A stretch of 64,000 nt of DNA from Owenia fusiformis (taxonomy: Eukaryota > Annelida > Polychaeta > Sabellida > Oweniidae): assembly GCA_903813345.2 (NCBI GenBank), contig CAIIXF020000008.1, forward strand, positions 4,969,341 to 5,033,340. The letters run 5' to 3'. Every line of letters begins with the position of its first letter. The stretch's first letter is position 1. The translations under genes and the position numbers were made by a program. Of the stretch, positions 12,998 through 23,745 are shown piece after piece. The notes under the pieces are model-generated. The model searched no databases. It had not been told where the DNA came from and worked only from the letters and a program-made list of their open reading frames with translations.

Positions 12998-13585
12998 TAT
13001 TTAGGTTTAGATCAGTACAAGACATGTTTGTTTGCCAATTGTGCATCTTGTGATTATCATAATTTCACTATTCAAAGATGTACATGTACATGGGTTCCAA
13101 AAATGCATTGGTGCGTTCCCAAGATTCAGGGATCACAGCGCAGCTCTGCCATCGATGCAGCTCACGTTTGCCTTTGGCTTCGGCTGCCAACGATGCAGCC
13201 CACGTTTGCTGCCAACGATGTAGCTTTCGTGTGCCTTCGGCTTCCGTTCAATGTGTTATTGGAGGTAAGCTTGCATACTTGTACCCCCCGACCACAAGTA
13301 CACATATGCAATTGGTCGCTTCAATTCTCCAATCTAGCTTGTACCCAAGACTTCGTCGATCATATCAAGCGACAAGTCGCGGGATCATACAAGCTCGCAA
13401 GCTCTCAATCAAGAAATTCAATCAATCAATCAATCAAAAAGAACATATATGAACTTGAAATCAATATACCTTGATGAGGTGGATTCCCCTAACTACTGTA
13501 TATTATTAACGTATAATCAAACGACTTTCTTTCAGGGAACCCCACGTCAAACTTTAGTAAATAGATGTAATATAATTTAATTCCT
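12998..13585. repeat. Direct repeat copy a (pairs with 15434-16005)
   Basis: A ~570-bp segment beginning around TTAGGTTTAGATCAGTACAA recurs in the same orientation at 15434-16005 with roughly 90% identity. Inside is a short tandem region of GATGCAGC-CACGTTTGC units. The two copies bracket the truncated Penelope-like fragment. Open frames here (e.g. 13032-13223) are shared by both copies but drift in frame and have no domain, so I do not call a gene. Confidence 0.8.
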
Positions 13586-14090
13586 GTGTTTGTTGTGAAT
13601 CATAAAGACGATTTTAATATTATTGTTTTATAATTGTATGTATTTTAAATGGCGTGAAACACCTGAAAATATTATTCCCTACGCCAGGCATGCTGCTTAT
13701 AGTTAGTTTTCGATCGATTATCGTTCCAAAACGACTATTAAATCGTCCATTTTTTCCCGAGAGGTCGTTTTTTAGGAAAGAATAGGCAGCTCCACCATGT
13801 GATATATTCTAATGTACTATTGTTTCACATTTTAACAAACGAGTAATTTTTTATCTAAAATATTTTATTAATTTTATTTCTTTAAGTCTTTGGTTCCATG
13901 ACCTACGTTGAATTTCGAATCTAAACTAAGATGCATCGTGGCTTGCGCTTTACATCTGGCGACCATCGTCACATGGTATCTCAAGTTACAAAGCCAGATG
14001 TGACCGAGGAGGAAAGATCGCTCCATAACAGTATGCAAGATATTATATGGGCAACAATAATGGGACATCAATGATTTTCTATTATAACTT
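13586..14090. other. Unannotated stretch
   Basis: AT-rich sequence between the direct repeat and the Penelope-like fragment, possibly partly its 3' flank. No gene is supported. Confidence 0.35.
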
Positions 14091-14129
14091 ATTGATATGC
14101 TTGACTTATCCATTTTTGAAACTTACTTG

Positions 14130-14165
14130 CAACGTTTCGATAGGCTATGTCTATCTTCATCAGGC
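14130..14165 (-). ncRNA. Hammerhead-ribozyme-like core 3' of the Penelope ORF
   Basis: Ten bases after the stop codon, the minus strand reads CTGATGA (14157-14163), an extra A, then GATAG and its complement CTATC as a 5-bp stem II (14151-14155 and 14139-14143), then GAAAC (14134-14138). Hammerhead motifs are known in the terminal repeats of Penelope-like elements. Stems I and III and the cleavage site could not be established, and the extra A after CTGATGA is atypical. The call is a candidate only. Confidence 0.45.
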
Positions 14166-14174
14166 ACTTTATGG

Positions 14175-14945
14175 CTACTGGTTGTTAGTTCGCCGCGCCA
14201 CCGCTCCAAGGGCGCGTGACGGCTGGGAATTAAGGATGTTAGCTGGTTTGGATATTAACACCTTATCCCAAAGTCGGCTGAGTTCATGGTTGCCCTTGTC
14301 TCTGTTGATGTTGGAGTTATGTGTTCTAATATATATTGCCTCTTTGATTAAACGCTTGTTTCTATCTACCTCACTGTCTAAAATTGTATAGTCCTTGAAA
14401 TTTATTACACAATTGTTTCTGACTGCATGATCCGTAATTAAGTCTAATGATTGCTTTCTTTGATTACGGGTATAGTGTGTATTGCTCATTGAGTCCACTT
14501 CTTTTTTATGTTCACTTATTCTAACTGAGACCTTCCTAGCTGTTTCTCCTATATATTCCTTTTTACAATTGCATGGTACACCATATATAACATTGGACTT
14601 ATTCTCTTTCTCTTGTTTATCCTTCGGGTGGCACAGAATCTGCTTAATCGTAGTGTGTGGTTTTGTGGCGCTATCTATCTTGTATTTCTTATAAACTCTC
14701 CTTAACTTTTCTGTGACTCCTTGAACATAAGGTATTGTGGTGAATGCTACACTATCTTTCTCCTCTTTGGGTCTCTTGGGACCTTTAAGTTCGTTATCTA
14801 CCTTCTGGATTACTAAAGTGGGGTATCCACAATTACCTAATGCTTTGACAATGTGGTCATATTCTGTTTTCTTGTCTTGTTCCTGTGTGACTAAACCTTC
14901 CTTCCTATTCAATAACGTCCGAACCACCGCCTTCTTGTGAATCAA
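14175..14945 (-). pseudogene. C-terminal Penelope-like protein with GIY-YIG endonuclease (partial)
   Basis: This 256-codon frame begins at a TTG, with no proper ATG, so the true start was lost by truncation. Residues 1-105 resemble the linker between reverse transcriptase and nuclease in Penelope/Poseidon-type elements (TTIPYVQGVTEKLRRVYKKY at 69-88). The GIY-YIG domain starts near 119: VIYGVPC (119-125), YIG (131-133), ETARKVSVRISEH (134-146) with the expected arginines. The CNC at 125-127 fits the Cys-bearing nucleases of this family. In full-length elements the nuclease makes the nick that primes target-site reverse transcription. No frameshift is visible within the surviving part. Without the reverse transcriptase it cannot be autonomous. 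Confidence 0.88.
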
Positions 14946-15190
14946 TTTAGTGTTATAATACTAAATACTATCCAGATGAATATATATTCAATAATGATTT
15001 TCTATGTTAGAACCTATGGTATAGTGCATCTTTAAGTATGAGAATGGTTTATGATTGATAAGTCTCCAGCACCACTTAAGGCATATAATCATGTGCAACG
15101 AAACGGTTGATAATTCTTATGTTATTGTAACAAGTAATCATTGCTTGATTCATTTTAAGGTGCGCTTTGCGATAGCAACATCCCAAAGTT
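14946..15190. other. Unannotated stretch
   Basis: Short AT-rich spacer upstream of the truncated Penelope frame. No reverse-transcriptase remnant was recognised. Confidence 0.35.
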
Positions 15191-15195
15191 AGATA

Positions 15196-15375
15196 TTAGA
15201 ACAGGTACAGTTACACAAGTTTTATTACCCCAATTAGATGAAATATGAGCTGGGCTGAAAGATCTCACAAATCCTCAATTTTGGACTCTCCTGGATCGCC
15301 AAATCAAGTTCATCATATCATGGCATCTCAGGGCTGAGAAGAAATGAGATGTCTTGGTTTATCATGGTGCATCCG
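15196..15375. repeat. Unoccupied paralogue of the family-2 insertion site
   Basis: This segment is a diverged direct copy of 16322-16481 joined to 18909 onward (shared: CCCCAATTAGATGAAATATG, CTCCTGGATCGCCAAATCAA, GGCATC-CAGGGCTGAGAAG). Here the sequence runs through TTGGTTTATCATGG without interruption. At the other locus the family-2 element splits it with ATGGTT on both sides. Confidence 0.8.
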
Positions 15376-15433
15376 CCCCATCACACACCAATTCTTCTGA
15401 ACGCCATTTATCTTAAGAGATAGGCCTATTGGG

Positions 15434-16005
15434 CGATATTAGGTTTAGATCAGTACAAGACATGTTTATTTGCCGATTGTGCATCTTGTGATTATCATCA
15501 TTTCGTCACTATTCAAAGATGTACATGGGTTCCAACAACGCATTGGTGCGTTCCCAAGATTCAGGGATCACAGAGCAGCTCTGCCAACGATGCAGCTCAC
15601 GTTTGCCTTTGGCTTCGGCTGCCAACGATGCAGCCCACGTTTGCTGCCAACGATGTAGCTTTCGTGTGCCTTCAGCTTCCGTTCAATGTGTTATTTGAGG
15701 TAGACTTGCATACTTGTACCCCCGACCACAAGTACACATATGCAGTTGGTCGCTTCAATTCTCCAATCTAGCTTGTACCCAAGACGTCGTCGATCATATC
15801 AAGCGACACGTCGCGGGATCACACAAGCTCGCAAGCTCTCAATCAAGTAATCCAATCAATCAATCAATCAAAAATAACATATATGAATTTGAAATCAAGA
15901 TACCTTGATGAGGTGGATACTGTATATTATTAATCAAATGACTTTCTTCCAGGGAACCCCAAGTCAAACTTAAGTAAATAAATGTAATATAATTCAATTC
16001 CTGTT
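15434..16005. repeat. Direct repeat copy b (pairs with 12998-13585)
   Basis: Second copy of the ~570-bp segment, same orientation, about 2.4 kb downstream of copy a. It differs by small indels, for example loss of the CCCCTAACTA segment near 15915. Its 3' edge runs directly into the 16-bp array at 16003. Confidence 0.8.
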
Positions 16006-16090
16006 GTCCAGGGGATGAGTTGTCCAGGGGATGAGTTGTCTAGGGGATGAGTTGTCCAGGGGATGAGTTGTCTAGGGGATGAGTTGTCCG
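16003..16090. repeat. Tandem array of GTTGTCCAGGGGATGA units
   Basis: Five near-identical 16-bp units (GTTGTCCAGGGGATGA, with CTA variants) end at GTTGTCCG. The motif is the complement of the unit in the 1444-1575 array. No spacers and no partner array were seen nearby. Confidence 0.9.
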
Positions 16091-16481
16091 TGAGCTCTTT
16101 GAAATTAATGAATGAATATTTATTATTATCGGTTGGCATTCTGATACTCATTGCATCTTTCTGTTTTGAACACTTGAAACATGCTCTGATATTATGAGGC
16201 ATATTCTGTGATCTGAGCACATCAGATGGGAAGAGTAGTTATCACTGTCAATAAGTGTGATTGTTATCATGTAATCATCTACCTAATGTCAATCAATTAC
16301 ATAATAGGCATTGTATTTAACAGCAGATATTTCAACAGGCACAGTTACATAAGTCTTATGACCCCAATTAGATGAAATATGAGCTGGGATGAAAGATCTC
16401 AAAAATCCTCTCCTGGATCGCCAAATCAAGCTCATTATATCATGGCATCGCAGGGCTGAGAAGATTTGAGATGCCATGGTT

Positions 16482-18908
16482 CACTGGGGGGTATCGTGAT
16501 GCAACAACACCGTGTTGTTGCATCAAGATGGCCAGACTTCCGGTGATAGATTTTCGTACGATATTTTGTTTTCCCAATTTAAACCAATTTCTAGGACGAG
16601 TTGCTCAATAATCATACACGTGCAGTTAGCTCATGATCTATATTTAAAAAAACTCTCATTAGTATGCATGTAGCATCATCAAGAAGCGAGAAATTCGCGG
16701 TTTTAATTCCTCACTATTGATGCAACAACACCACTCTGTTTATTATCAATGATGCAACAACACCAATGTGCTGATGCAAAAACGCCAATATAATGTATCA
16801 TTGAATATCAAGAGAAACTGTTTTATGTTCTGTTTATAGGTGTTGGTCGGGACATGAATAAAACGCGTGAGTGCGTGGTTCATGAATGAAACATATTTTG
16901 TTTGATTCCTTAATGTATTTGTCTTTATCAAAGTAAAAAGGATATACAAGGTAAACTAAATACATAGGCTAAGTATTGAATCCCCGGGAGCCAACCTCAT
17001 TGATATTGTATCTGAAAAATAAAGATTATTCATTTTCTAAATTAAATCCCCTTGATTTACCGTATCGTATGGAAATTGTTTACAAAGAATAATATAACTA
17101 GACTTTGGAATTTCAATTTCAGACTCCAGATCTGGACTTTTTTAAGCCGAGTCATCCAGAAAAACATGGATGGATGGATGGATGGATGGATGAAATAGGA
17201 AGGAGGGATAGGACAGAATAGGATGGAACGATGGGAGAGAATAGAGAAGAAAGATAGGATAGAATAGCAAGGAAAGGATAGGAAGGAAAGGATAGGAAGG
17301 ATAGATAGATAGGAAGGAAAGGATATGAAGGATAGATAGGAAGGAACGGATAGGGATAAAAGGGATAGGATAGGAAGGATAGGATAGAATAAGAAGGAAC
17401 GATAGGATAGAATGGTAGGATAGGATAGGAAGGAAGGATGGATGGAAGGATGGATGGATTTTTCAACATTTTCTTCGCTACTCTTGACTTTCTATCAGGA
17501 TACCATCAGATCGATTTTTCTCGAAATTTCAAAACGCCATTACTTCCGAACCGGAAGTCGGATCGAAATTTGGTTTGCAGATTCTGATTCCTGAGAAAAT
17601 TCTATTCTTCATTCATAACTCAAACGTTAATTTTGGAGAATTTTTTATTTTGAACTACTTTTTGGACACCATATCTCAAGGCTAACACTATTAGTACACT
17701 CTTGGCTACATGTATACACAATTTCGAAGAATATAATTGAAGTGTAGTGTCAGAATCACAAAAATAAGGAAAACTTTGAATTTGACCTAGATTTTGACCT
17801 AGACATTTTTGTGCCCAAATTTTGAAGCTAGATTGCTTTTGAGGTACCCTTCATTTAAAGGCTTTCATTAAATTAAGCTGTACTCGGTCGTATATATGTC
17901 GTATTTTACACTTCAAAAAATTTTTTTGCCCATTGACTTAACACGGGGCACCAAATTTAGCGATTTTGAGTTTTCAAAACGCCATAACTTCCGATGAGTG
18001 TTGGTTTAATGATATTGCAGTTATACAATGCTATTATATAGAGGTTATTTACTGAGAGGGATTCAATATTGGTTTTATTCCGGACACATTATGATATTTC
18101 CCGAGGGCCCAGGGGGAATCTGGGATTACTGTACCCCTATCAATTTACCTTTTCGGGACCTAAATTACCTACCTTTTTACTCAATCGGGGAGAACGAATC
18201 CAAAGAGAACAATACCTCTACATGTGCGCTGTGCAAGATTTTCAATAGCTTGTCGTGTTTACCGAGAACGAAAGATGTTTGTCTACCATTTTGAATGATA
18301 CTAACTGGTATCAGGGTCATCAAGCTATGGAACAGGGGTTTATGATAATAAATTGGGTTACTATAGCTTGCAATGTTAAAGGCGATTGAACTATGTTATA
18401 AAACAACTTCCAGTACATTATGATACTGTATTTAAAAGTATAAATTTTTGAAAAAAATACATATAAAGAATCTTCGCCCGCAGGACATGTATTTTGAATG
18501 CCTGAGAAGAACGCAAATGGGTACTGGCCCGGTGTTGCAATAGTTGCATTTAAAAATCTGTTCCTCTCGAGATTTATGGTCTTCTGAAATTATACTATTA
18601 ATTGGTGTTGTTGCATCATTGCTCAAATCTAGAGGAGTGTTGTTGCATCTTCGGTTTGGTGTTGTTGCATCAATAGTGAGGAACTAAAACCGTGAACTTC
18701 TTGCTTCTTGATGATGCTACATGTATACTAATGACAGTTTCTTTAAATATAGATCATGCGCTAACTTCACGTGTATGGTTATTGAGAAACTCGTCCTAGA
18801 AATGGGTTTAAATTGGGGAAACAACTTATCGTACGAAAATCTATCACCGGAAGTCTGGCAATCTTGATGCAACAACACGGTGTTGTTGCATCACGATACT
18901 CCCCAGTG
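16482..18908. mobile_element. CAC-ended inverted-repeat element, family 2 (2.4 kb)
   Basis: Left terminus CACTGGGGGGTATCGTGATG; right terminus, complement, CACTGGGGAGTATCGTGATG. Arms of about 320 bp follow. Both arms contain a perfect 29-bp palindrome made of two head-to-head TGATGCAACAACACC motifs (16497-16525 and 18865-18893). More single motif copies lie near 16718, 16750, 16773, 18603, 18639 and 18660. The flanks are ATGGTT on both sides (16476-16481 and 18909-18914), a 6-bp duplication where related families have 5. The paralogous segment at 15340-15375 is unoccupied. The interior has a GGATGG/GGATAG microsatellite and no recognisable protein. Confidence 0.9.
17160..17462. repeat. GGATGG/GGATAG-rich microsatellite
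   Basis: Purine-rich simple repeat: GGATGGATGG at both edges with diverged GGATAGGAAGG units between. It lies in the centre of the family-2 element. The long minus-strand frame across it (Pro/Ser/Tyr-rich) is a by-product of the repeat. Confidence 0.95.
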
Positions 18909-18914
18909 ATGGTT

Positions 18915-20658
18915 TATCATGACGATCGGTTGGTGGTAATCACTACTTACATTTGGTGAAATAGAGAGACACAATACGATCATGACGTCAAAAGTTCCAA
19001 TGGCGATTCATTGGTCCATAAGTGTTCAACGACACATGAACGATCGCCGATATTTTCTGAAATGCAATGGAAATATATATTAGATGTATACAAAACATTC
19101 AGTTCTAAAAAAATTGGAACCAAATAATAATCATCGTCAGAAGTTCCACTTAAATTTGTCTTACTTTAAGAATAATCATCCACGCTTGCTAATATTTAGG
19201 AAGTAGGTGTCTTAATAGCCTTGCCCCAAGTGGGCAAGGCTAGTGTCTTAACAAAAGCAACCCTCTTATACTGTCAATGTTTTATGTCTTTAACTATTTC
19301 ACAATTTACGACTGCTACGGCAATCAAACAAGATGATAACGCTTCATGGTATCATTTATTATTAGATAAAACGTGCAAATCCATAAACACCTTTTCTCTT
19401 TAGGACTGAAATCAATGCTTTGATTGTGAAAAACATCACAAGTGGATTGTTCCTTCCCTATCCAAGACCATTTTGACATCCATCCAGTGTCTAGATGGCT
19501 GTTGCGCATGTGTACACTCTCTATCTGAATATAAATACGTTGGTTGAACATAAAGGAAGAAGTCAGTGAACAGGATAACCAGCTTGAAATTATGAAATTG
19601 ATGAAATCTAAAAATAGAATTTAAAAATCACTAGAAAATAGCCATGCTTGGTTGTAATTTCAAGAAAGCACATTATTTGAAATACTGTGTTCTGAGTGAC
19701 TGGAATTTGATGTATCATGCATTACCATGTTTAAAACATGACCTATAAGGCCAACCAATCAAAACTGTTTTGTTTTAATATATTGTTTTTAGAATCGATA
19801 ATAAATAGCTTTTTAAAGTTAGAAATAAAATGACGTCACTGCTTTTCAGATTGAAAATAACAAAACTATATTTGTTTCAACCATGAAGAGAACAAAAATA
19901 TTGCATGATTACAACTGATTCAGACCATTCTGATAGGCCTACTCATCACATCTTTCTGTTTTTAACTAGAAAGGAACTAAAATATAAGATTTCTCATGAT
20001 GAACAATGTTATAAAATGGAGGGTGGACGGTGCTTTCCATTTCGGCATTGCATAAGAATATCCGTATCTCGAACACATCCGCTATCTAATCTGCAATAGC
20101 AATGAACCATTAATTTACACCCTTTTCGATGGGTTAAATACGGACTTTCCAGCAAACTGTCTTGCTCTAGTTCGAGCGTCATTTAATGCCCTTATACTTC
20201 ATTCCTTTTTTACAGGAAACGCATTATAGTTGCATTTGAAGTGGCAATCTCTTGGTGATGTGATCATTCGTAAGCTTCCAAATGAGTTTTCCTTTCACGG
20301 TAATTTCTCTGATATTTCCTCTAAGCTTCATTCCTTCATCACATTCAGTACCTCCCTCAACCGACCGGATCATCAACGTAGACGGGGACTTTATTGGCTT
20401 CTTAGCTCTGGTATTCGATCATCGAATCGTGGTAAAACACGTCGTTCGCACCTTACCTGGTCAATGTACTTTTAACTCTTCAACTTTACGCAGATGTGCA
20501 GGGACGACGTGCATGAATATCGATGCAAGTAGAAGTCGCGTATTACAGAGAATTCTTCTTCGTTATTGTGATTGATCTCGTGATGAAGAGTGATTGTAGA
20601 AACTTCCAAGGTACCAGTGTATTTTGATATTGGAGTACATTGTTGTATTTGTGCACTC
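18915..20658. other. Unannotated stretch with a small hairpin
   Basis: AGCCTTGCCC (19217-19226) pairs with GGGCAAGGCT (19232-19241) in a hairpin. Around 20330-20470 the GC content rises, and open frames exist on both strands with a GTAAGG donor-like site on the minus strand. The coding evidence is too weak to call an exon. The rest is AT-rich and featureless. Confidence 0.4.
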
Positions 20659-20663
20659 AAATC

Positions 20664-21955
20664 CACGGTGTATAACCCAAACGCTCCTACATGCACGACG
20701 GAGCGTTTCATTTACGCGGAAACGCTCCGGAGCGAAATAAAATGGCGGCTAATGAAGATTCCACTATGACCGTAAGTATTGTTCCTCTCGTTTCTCTTAC
20801 ATATCATATGTTATGGTGAAATATTATGTACCATTCGATGAACAATACCGTGAGCAAAGATCTGATTTATTCAACTTCTGGTGGTAAACTGTTATTTGCT
20901 TGATCAAAGCTCCGTAGTGTAGATCGAACGAATCTGAAGATGACGATTTGACCACAAATTACGAATTAAACTAGTATTTCTATGAAAACGTTAGTCTTTC
21001 TGTTAAAGTAGTAGATCACAAACTCGTTTATTCTCATTTCCTAAAATCCCAGTCCAAATCCATTACTTGTTCTCGAGAAATCGCTTGTTTTCCTCGAAAC
21101 GCTCCGTCGATTTAGAACACAATTTTAGAAACGCTCTTACCATTTTGTTTTGATATAATTTTCAGATTATTAGAGAAGCGTTTCGAATCGAATCTATCCC
21201 TCAAAAACGTGTTGTACTTGTTAGGCAAATTGAAATATCTGAACCTGGTGGTGCTAAACGTGCAACTAGCTGATTTAAGCCTACATTAGATGATGTCATG
21301 CCTACATATGTGCTAAATTATAAAACTATAGAAAAAACGAAAATTTATATATGAATTAATCTTTCTTCTATTGATGCCAAGGGGTATAATAGATCTTTTC
21401 TTTCTCTTCCTGAAAAGAAAAGGCAAGCTATATATTTCCTAAACTGATCTAGACTACCGGAGCGTTTCCAGTTCACTGTGTTAACCAGATCGGAGCGTTT
21501 CTTGAATATGAGAATGTCATCATTTTTAAGACTGGATTTTTCGGTCATCAAATCACTATTACGATAATGTATGGTGCGTTGAAGCATTGGAATTTGACTA
21601 AAATATACGTTGGTGCTCTAATCTTAGCTCAACTAATCACATGAATCGACAAAAGGGGTTTTGACCGGTAGAATGACAAATACGTTTTTGAATTTTGATA
21701 ACTATACTGCTTCGTACAGCTCTTCCTAATTGCTTTAAACGTCAACAGCCAGCCAAGTACAACATGAATATCACACCCATCGAATGGTATACTCGAAATA
21801 TGTAACTCATACCTCTTATTCCCATTTTTGGGGAAATCGTCAGACGGCTCATCATTCCCGCCAGTCAGTTTTACTACTCCGGAGCGTTTCTTTGTTTAAT
21901 TTCAGTAATGAAACGCTCCGTCGTGCATGTAGGAGCGTTTGGGTTATACACCGTG
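20664..21955. mobile_element. CAC-ended inverted-repeat element, family 3 (1.3 kb, young copy)
   Basis: The terminal inverted repeats are perfect over 49 bp, starting CACGGTGTATAACCCAAACG. The flanks are a perfect 5-bp duplication, AAATC (20659-20663 and 21956-21960). The motif GAAACGCTCC/GGAGCGTTTC recurs at both ends and internally (near 20680, 20699, 20719, 21096, 21129, 21462, 21489, 21881, 21909 and 21932), often head to head. The terminal heptamer CACGGTG differs by one base from the RAG recombination heptamer CACAGTG; that is resemblance only. A possible two-exon mini-gene starts just inside the left end. No transposase was recognised. Confidence 0.93.
20742..21273 (+). CDS. Possible two-exon mini-gene inside family-3 element
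   Basis: Exon 1 (20742-20771) begins at an ATG inside AAAATGGCGGC and encodes 10 residues (MAANEDSTMT), ending at a consensus donor, ACC|GTAAGT. The putative intron (20772-21165) ends with the pyrimidine-rich acceptor ATAATTTTCAG. Exon 2 (21166-21273) continues in phase for 35 codons (IIREAFRIES..., ending KRATS) to a TGA. The 45-residue product has no recognised domain. It could be the N-terminal remnant of a transposase in a deletion derivative, or chance. The start lies 30 bases past the last TIR-proximal GAAACGCTCC motif, which would place the promoter in the terminus. There is no RNA evidence; the inference rests on splice signals and phase. Confidence 0.4.
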
Positions 21956-21960
21956 AAATC

Positions 21961-23745
21961 ATGAAGTAGAAGCAACACAATTGCATACCAGTATATATTC
22001 AATCAGTCGGTGAATTATGGACTAAATAAATAAGTAAGATGTAAGATCTGCAAAGATTTATTGTTCTTTATTTTCTAAATTAAGTTCTTATGGTAAAAGA
22101 AGACTTACAGTGTGCATCTTCACCCTTTTCATTATTAGAGCCTCTGCACGACTGATTCTGCAAGAATGATAGTGGTAGTTAGATGTATTTATTAAGGTCT
22201 TCATCATTTAAGTGAAACATTTTAGCACACACTAGCCCAAATAGAAAATATAAGAAAATATAAGACGAGGTTAAAACTTCTAAAAAGTTGACTGCAACTT
22301 AACATATTTTATCTATTCTGATGGATTTAATCCTACAATAATAGAGCTATTAACATTCGAAGGATTAAAATTGTTAAAAAAGTTAAAATTTTATCAGAAG
22401 GTGGATTGTTGTAACTGAGATCATAAGATCCTTTAAATCATTACATAATTACTATTGTACATACCATTCTAAAGCCTAAAAACACGTTTCTCAAATTGAT
22501 TAGTTTGGTCCTGCTCCGTGTGTCTCAATAAATTAGATCACCGGGAATAATGAGGTCAGCTGAAAACTCTGGCTCTGAATTCCTGGGCAGTGTTACATAA
22601 ATATACCATGTTATCCAGCAATGTATGGAGGGTGGAACATAATTTGAAAAAATTATGGAGCATTGAGTCAAATAAGGATGTCAATAATGGCATAATGATA
22701 ACAACTGTCTAGTTTTCCAATAATCCATTATATTCTATAAATCGATACTGTAATCCGTTATACGTATTGCCGCGCTGGAATTCTTTTGTTTCATTTTGAC
22801 ACTGTTGAAAAGTGTTTTGCAAGTGAATAAATAAATAAGTAAATGGTTAAGTTAATAAACTATATAATATAATATACAAATTCAGAAATAAATAAGTAAT
22901 TGGAAGGCTATAGTTTAAGAACTCCGACCATGCAATCAAATGGCAGGGCATTGATTTTTCATATGGTTAATAATAAGTGTATGAACGACATTCTGACCTT
23001 TCATGAAAATCTAACCAATACTATTGAAATGCCAGACCCATTTACCTTACTTCAGTCTGGGACACCCTTTTCTTGGAGATACATGTATATAATGAATGGG
23101 TTAAGAAGATACACTTATCTTCTTGATCAGAAAATTATCCAAGATATAATAGTTTGAAATTGTTTGAGATAACCTACGTTGCCAGAAACCCTGTTTGCTT
23201 CCAATACGACTATTCTGAGAAGATTTCTTGTTCACAAACATTGCTGCCTGCAAAGTAAGACATAAATGATAAATCTAGCCAATATGGTTTTCTCTCTATT
23301 CACCAAAAGGGGTTTGGATTTACTAAGAAAGGTTGTTGTATTGCTAAAACATAGCCTATTCTAATTCTAACTTTACATTAACTACTTTTAAACATTAGGT
23401 TTCTAGGTTTGGATTGTGATGACGACATTAACATGGTAATGAAGGAATGAGGTGTTAGACATTTTTCTTTGTACATTAAATCATAGTTTGGGACATTGGA
23501 GACTCATTCTCATTACGATCTCCTCGTTTTAGTAGATTCATACGCGTGTATTAAAAACTGTTTATAAACGAACTAGCATACTATTTTAGGACAGTGCATC
23601 CCAACCACATCTTGCTTCATCAAGCTTCGGAACGTAGTGATTGAGCGTGGGAACCGACGATGTCCCAAACAGGCCAGGATAAGACGTTTTGAGAACTAAT
23701 TACGTGTAACCCAGAATGATTGGAGGTAAGTAAACTACTGAATTA
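21961..23745. other. Unannotated stretch
   Basis: No gene is supported. An 85-codon frame at 22900-23157 lacks domains and codon bias. Just before the inverted-repeat region, CAGAATGATTGGAG is followed by GTAAGT near 23717-23732, which resembles a first-exon donor but stands alone. Confidence 0.4.

Larger units (their letters stand above)
14091..14945 (-). mobile_element. 5'-truncated Penelope-like retroelement
   Basis: The minus strand carries the C-terminal part of a Penelope-like polyprotein with a GIY-YIG endonuclease domain, followed by a short 3' region with a hammerhead-like core (14134-14163). The reverse transcriptase domain is missing, so the copy is 5'-truncated, as is common for these elements. 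It lies between two ~570-bp direct repeats (12998-13585 and 15434-16005). Exact element ends were not resolved. Confidence 0.85.

Noticed and set aside
16003-16090. CRISPR-like repeat array
   Set aside because: Units are tandem without unique spacers, in an animal genome; the same holds for 1444-1575 and 45476-45612.
17152-17469. 105-codon Pro/Ser/Tyr-rich minus-strand frame
   Set aside because: Created by the GGATGG/GGATAG microsatellite.
20230-20575. Open frames at 20230-20475 and 20282-20575 as host exons
   Set aside because: GC content rises locally, but frames are open on both strands and none shows a recognised protein; left as unannotated.
20664-21955. Direct assignment of family 3 to a ProtoRAG/RAG-like transposon because CACGGTG resembles CACAGTG
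   Set aside because: Seven-base similarity plus a 5-bp duplication is suggestive only; there is no RAG-like protein and no clear nonamer.
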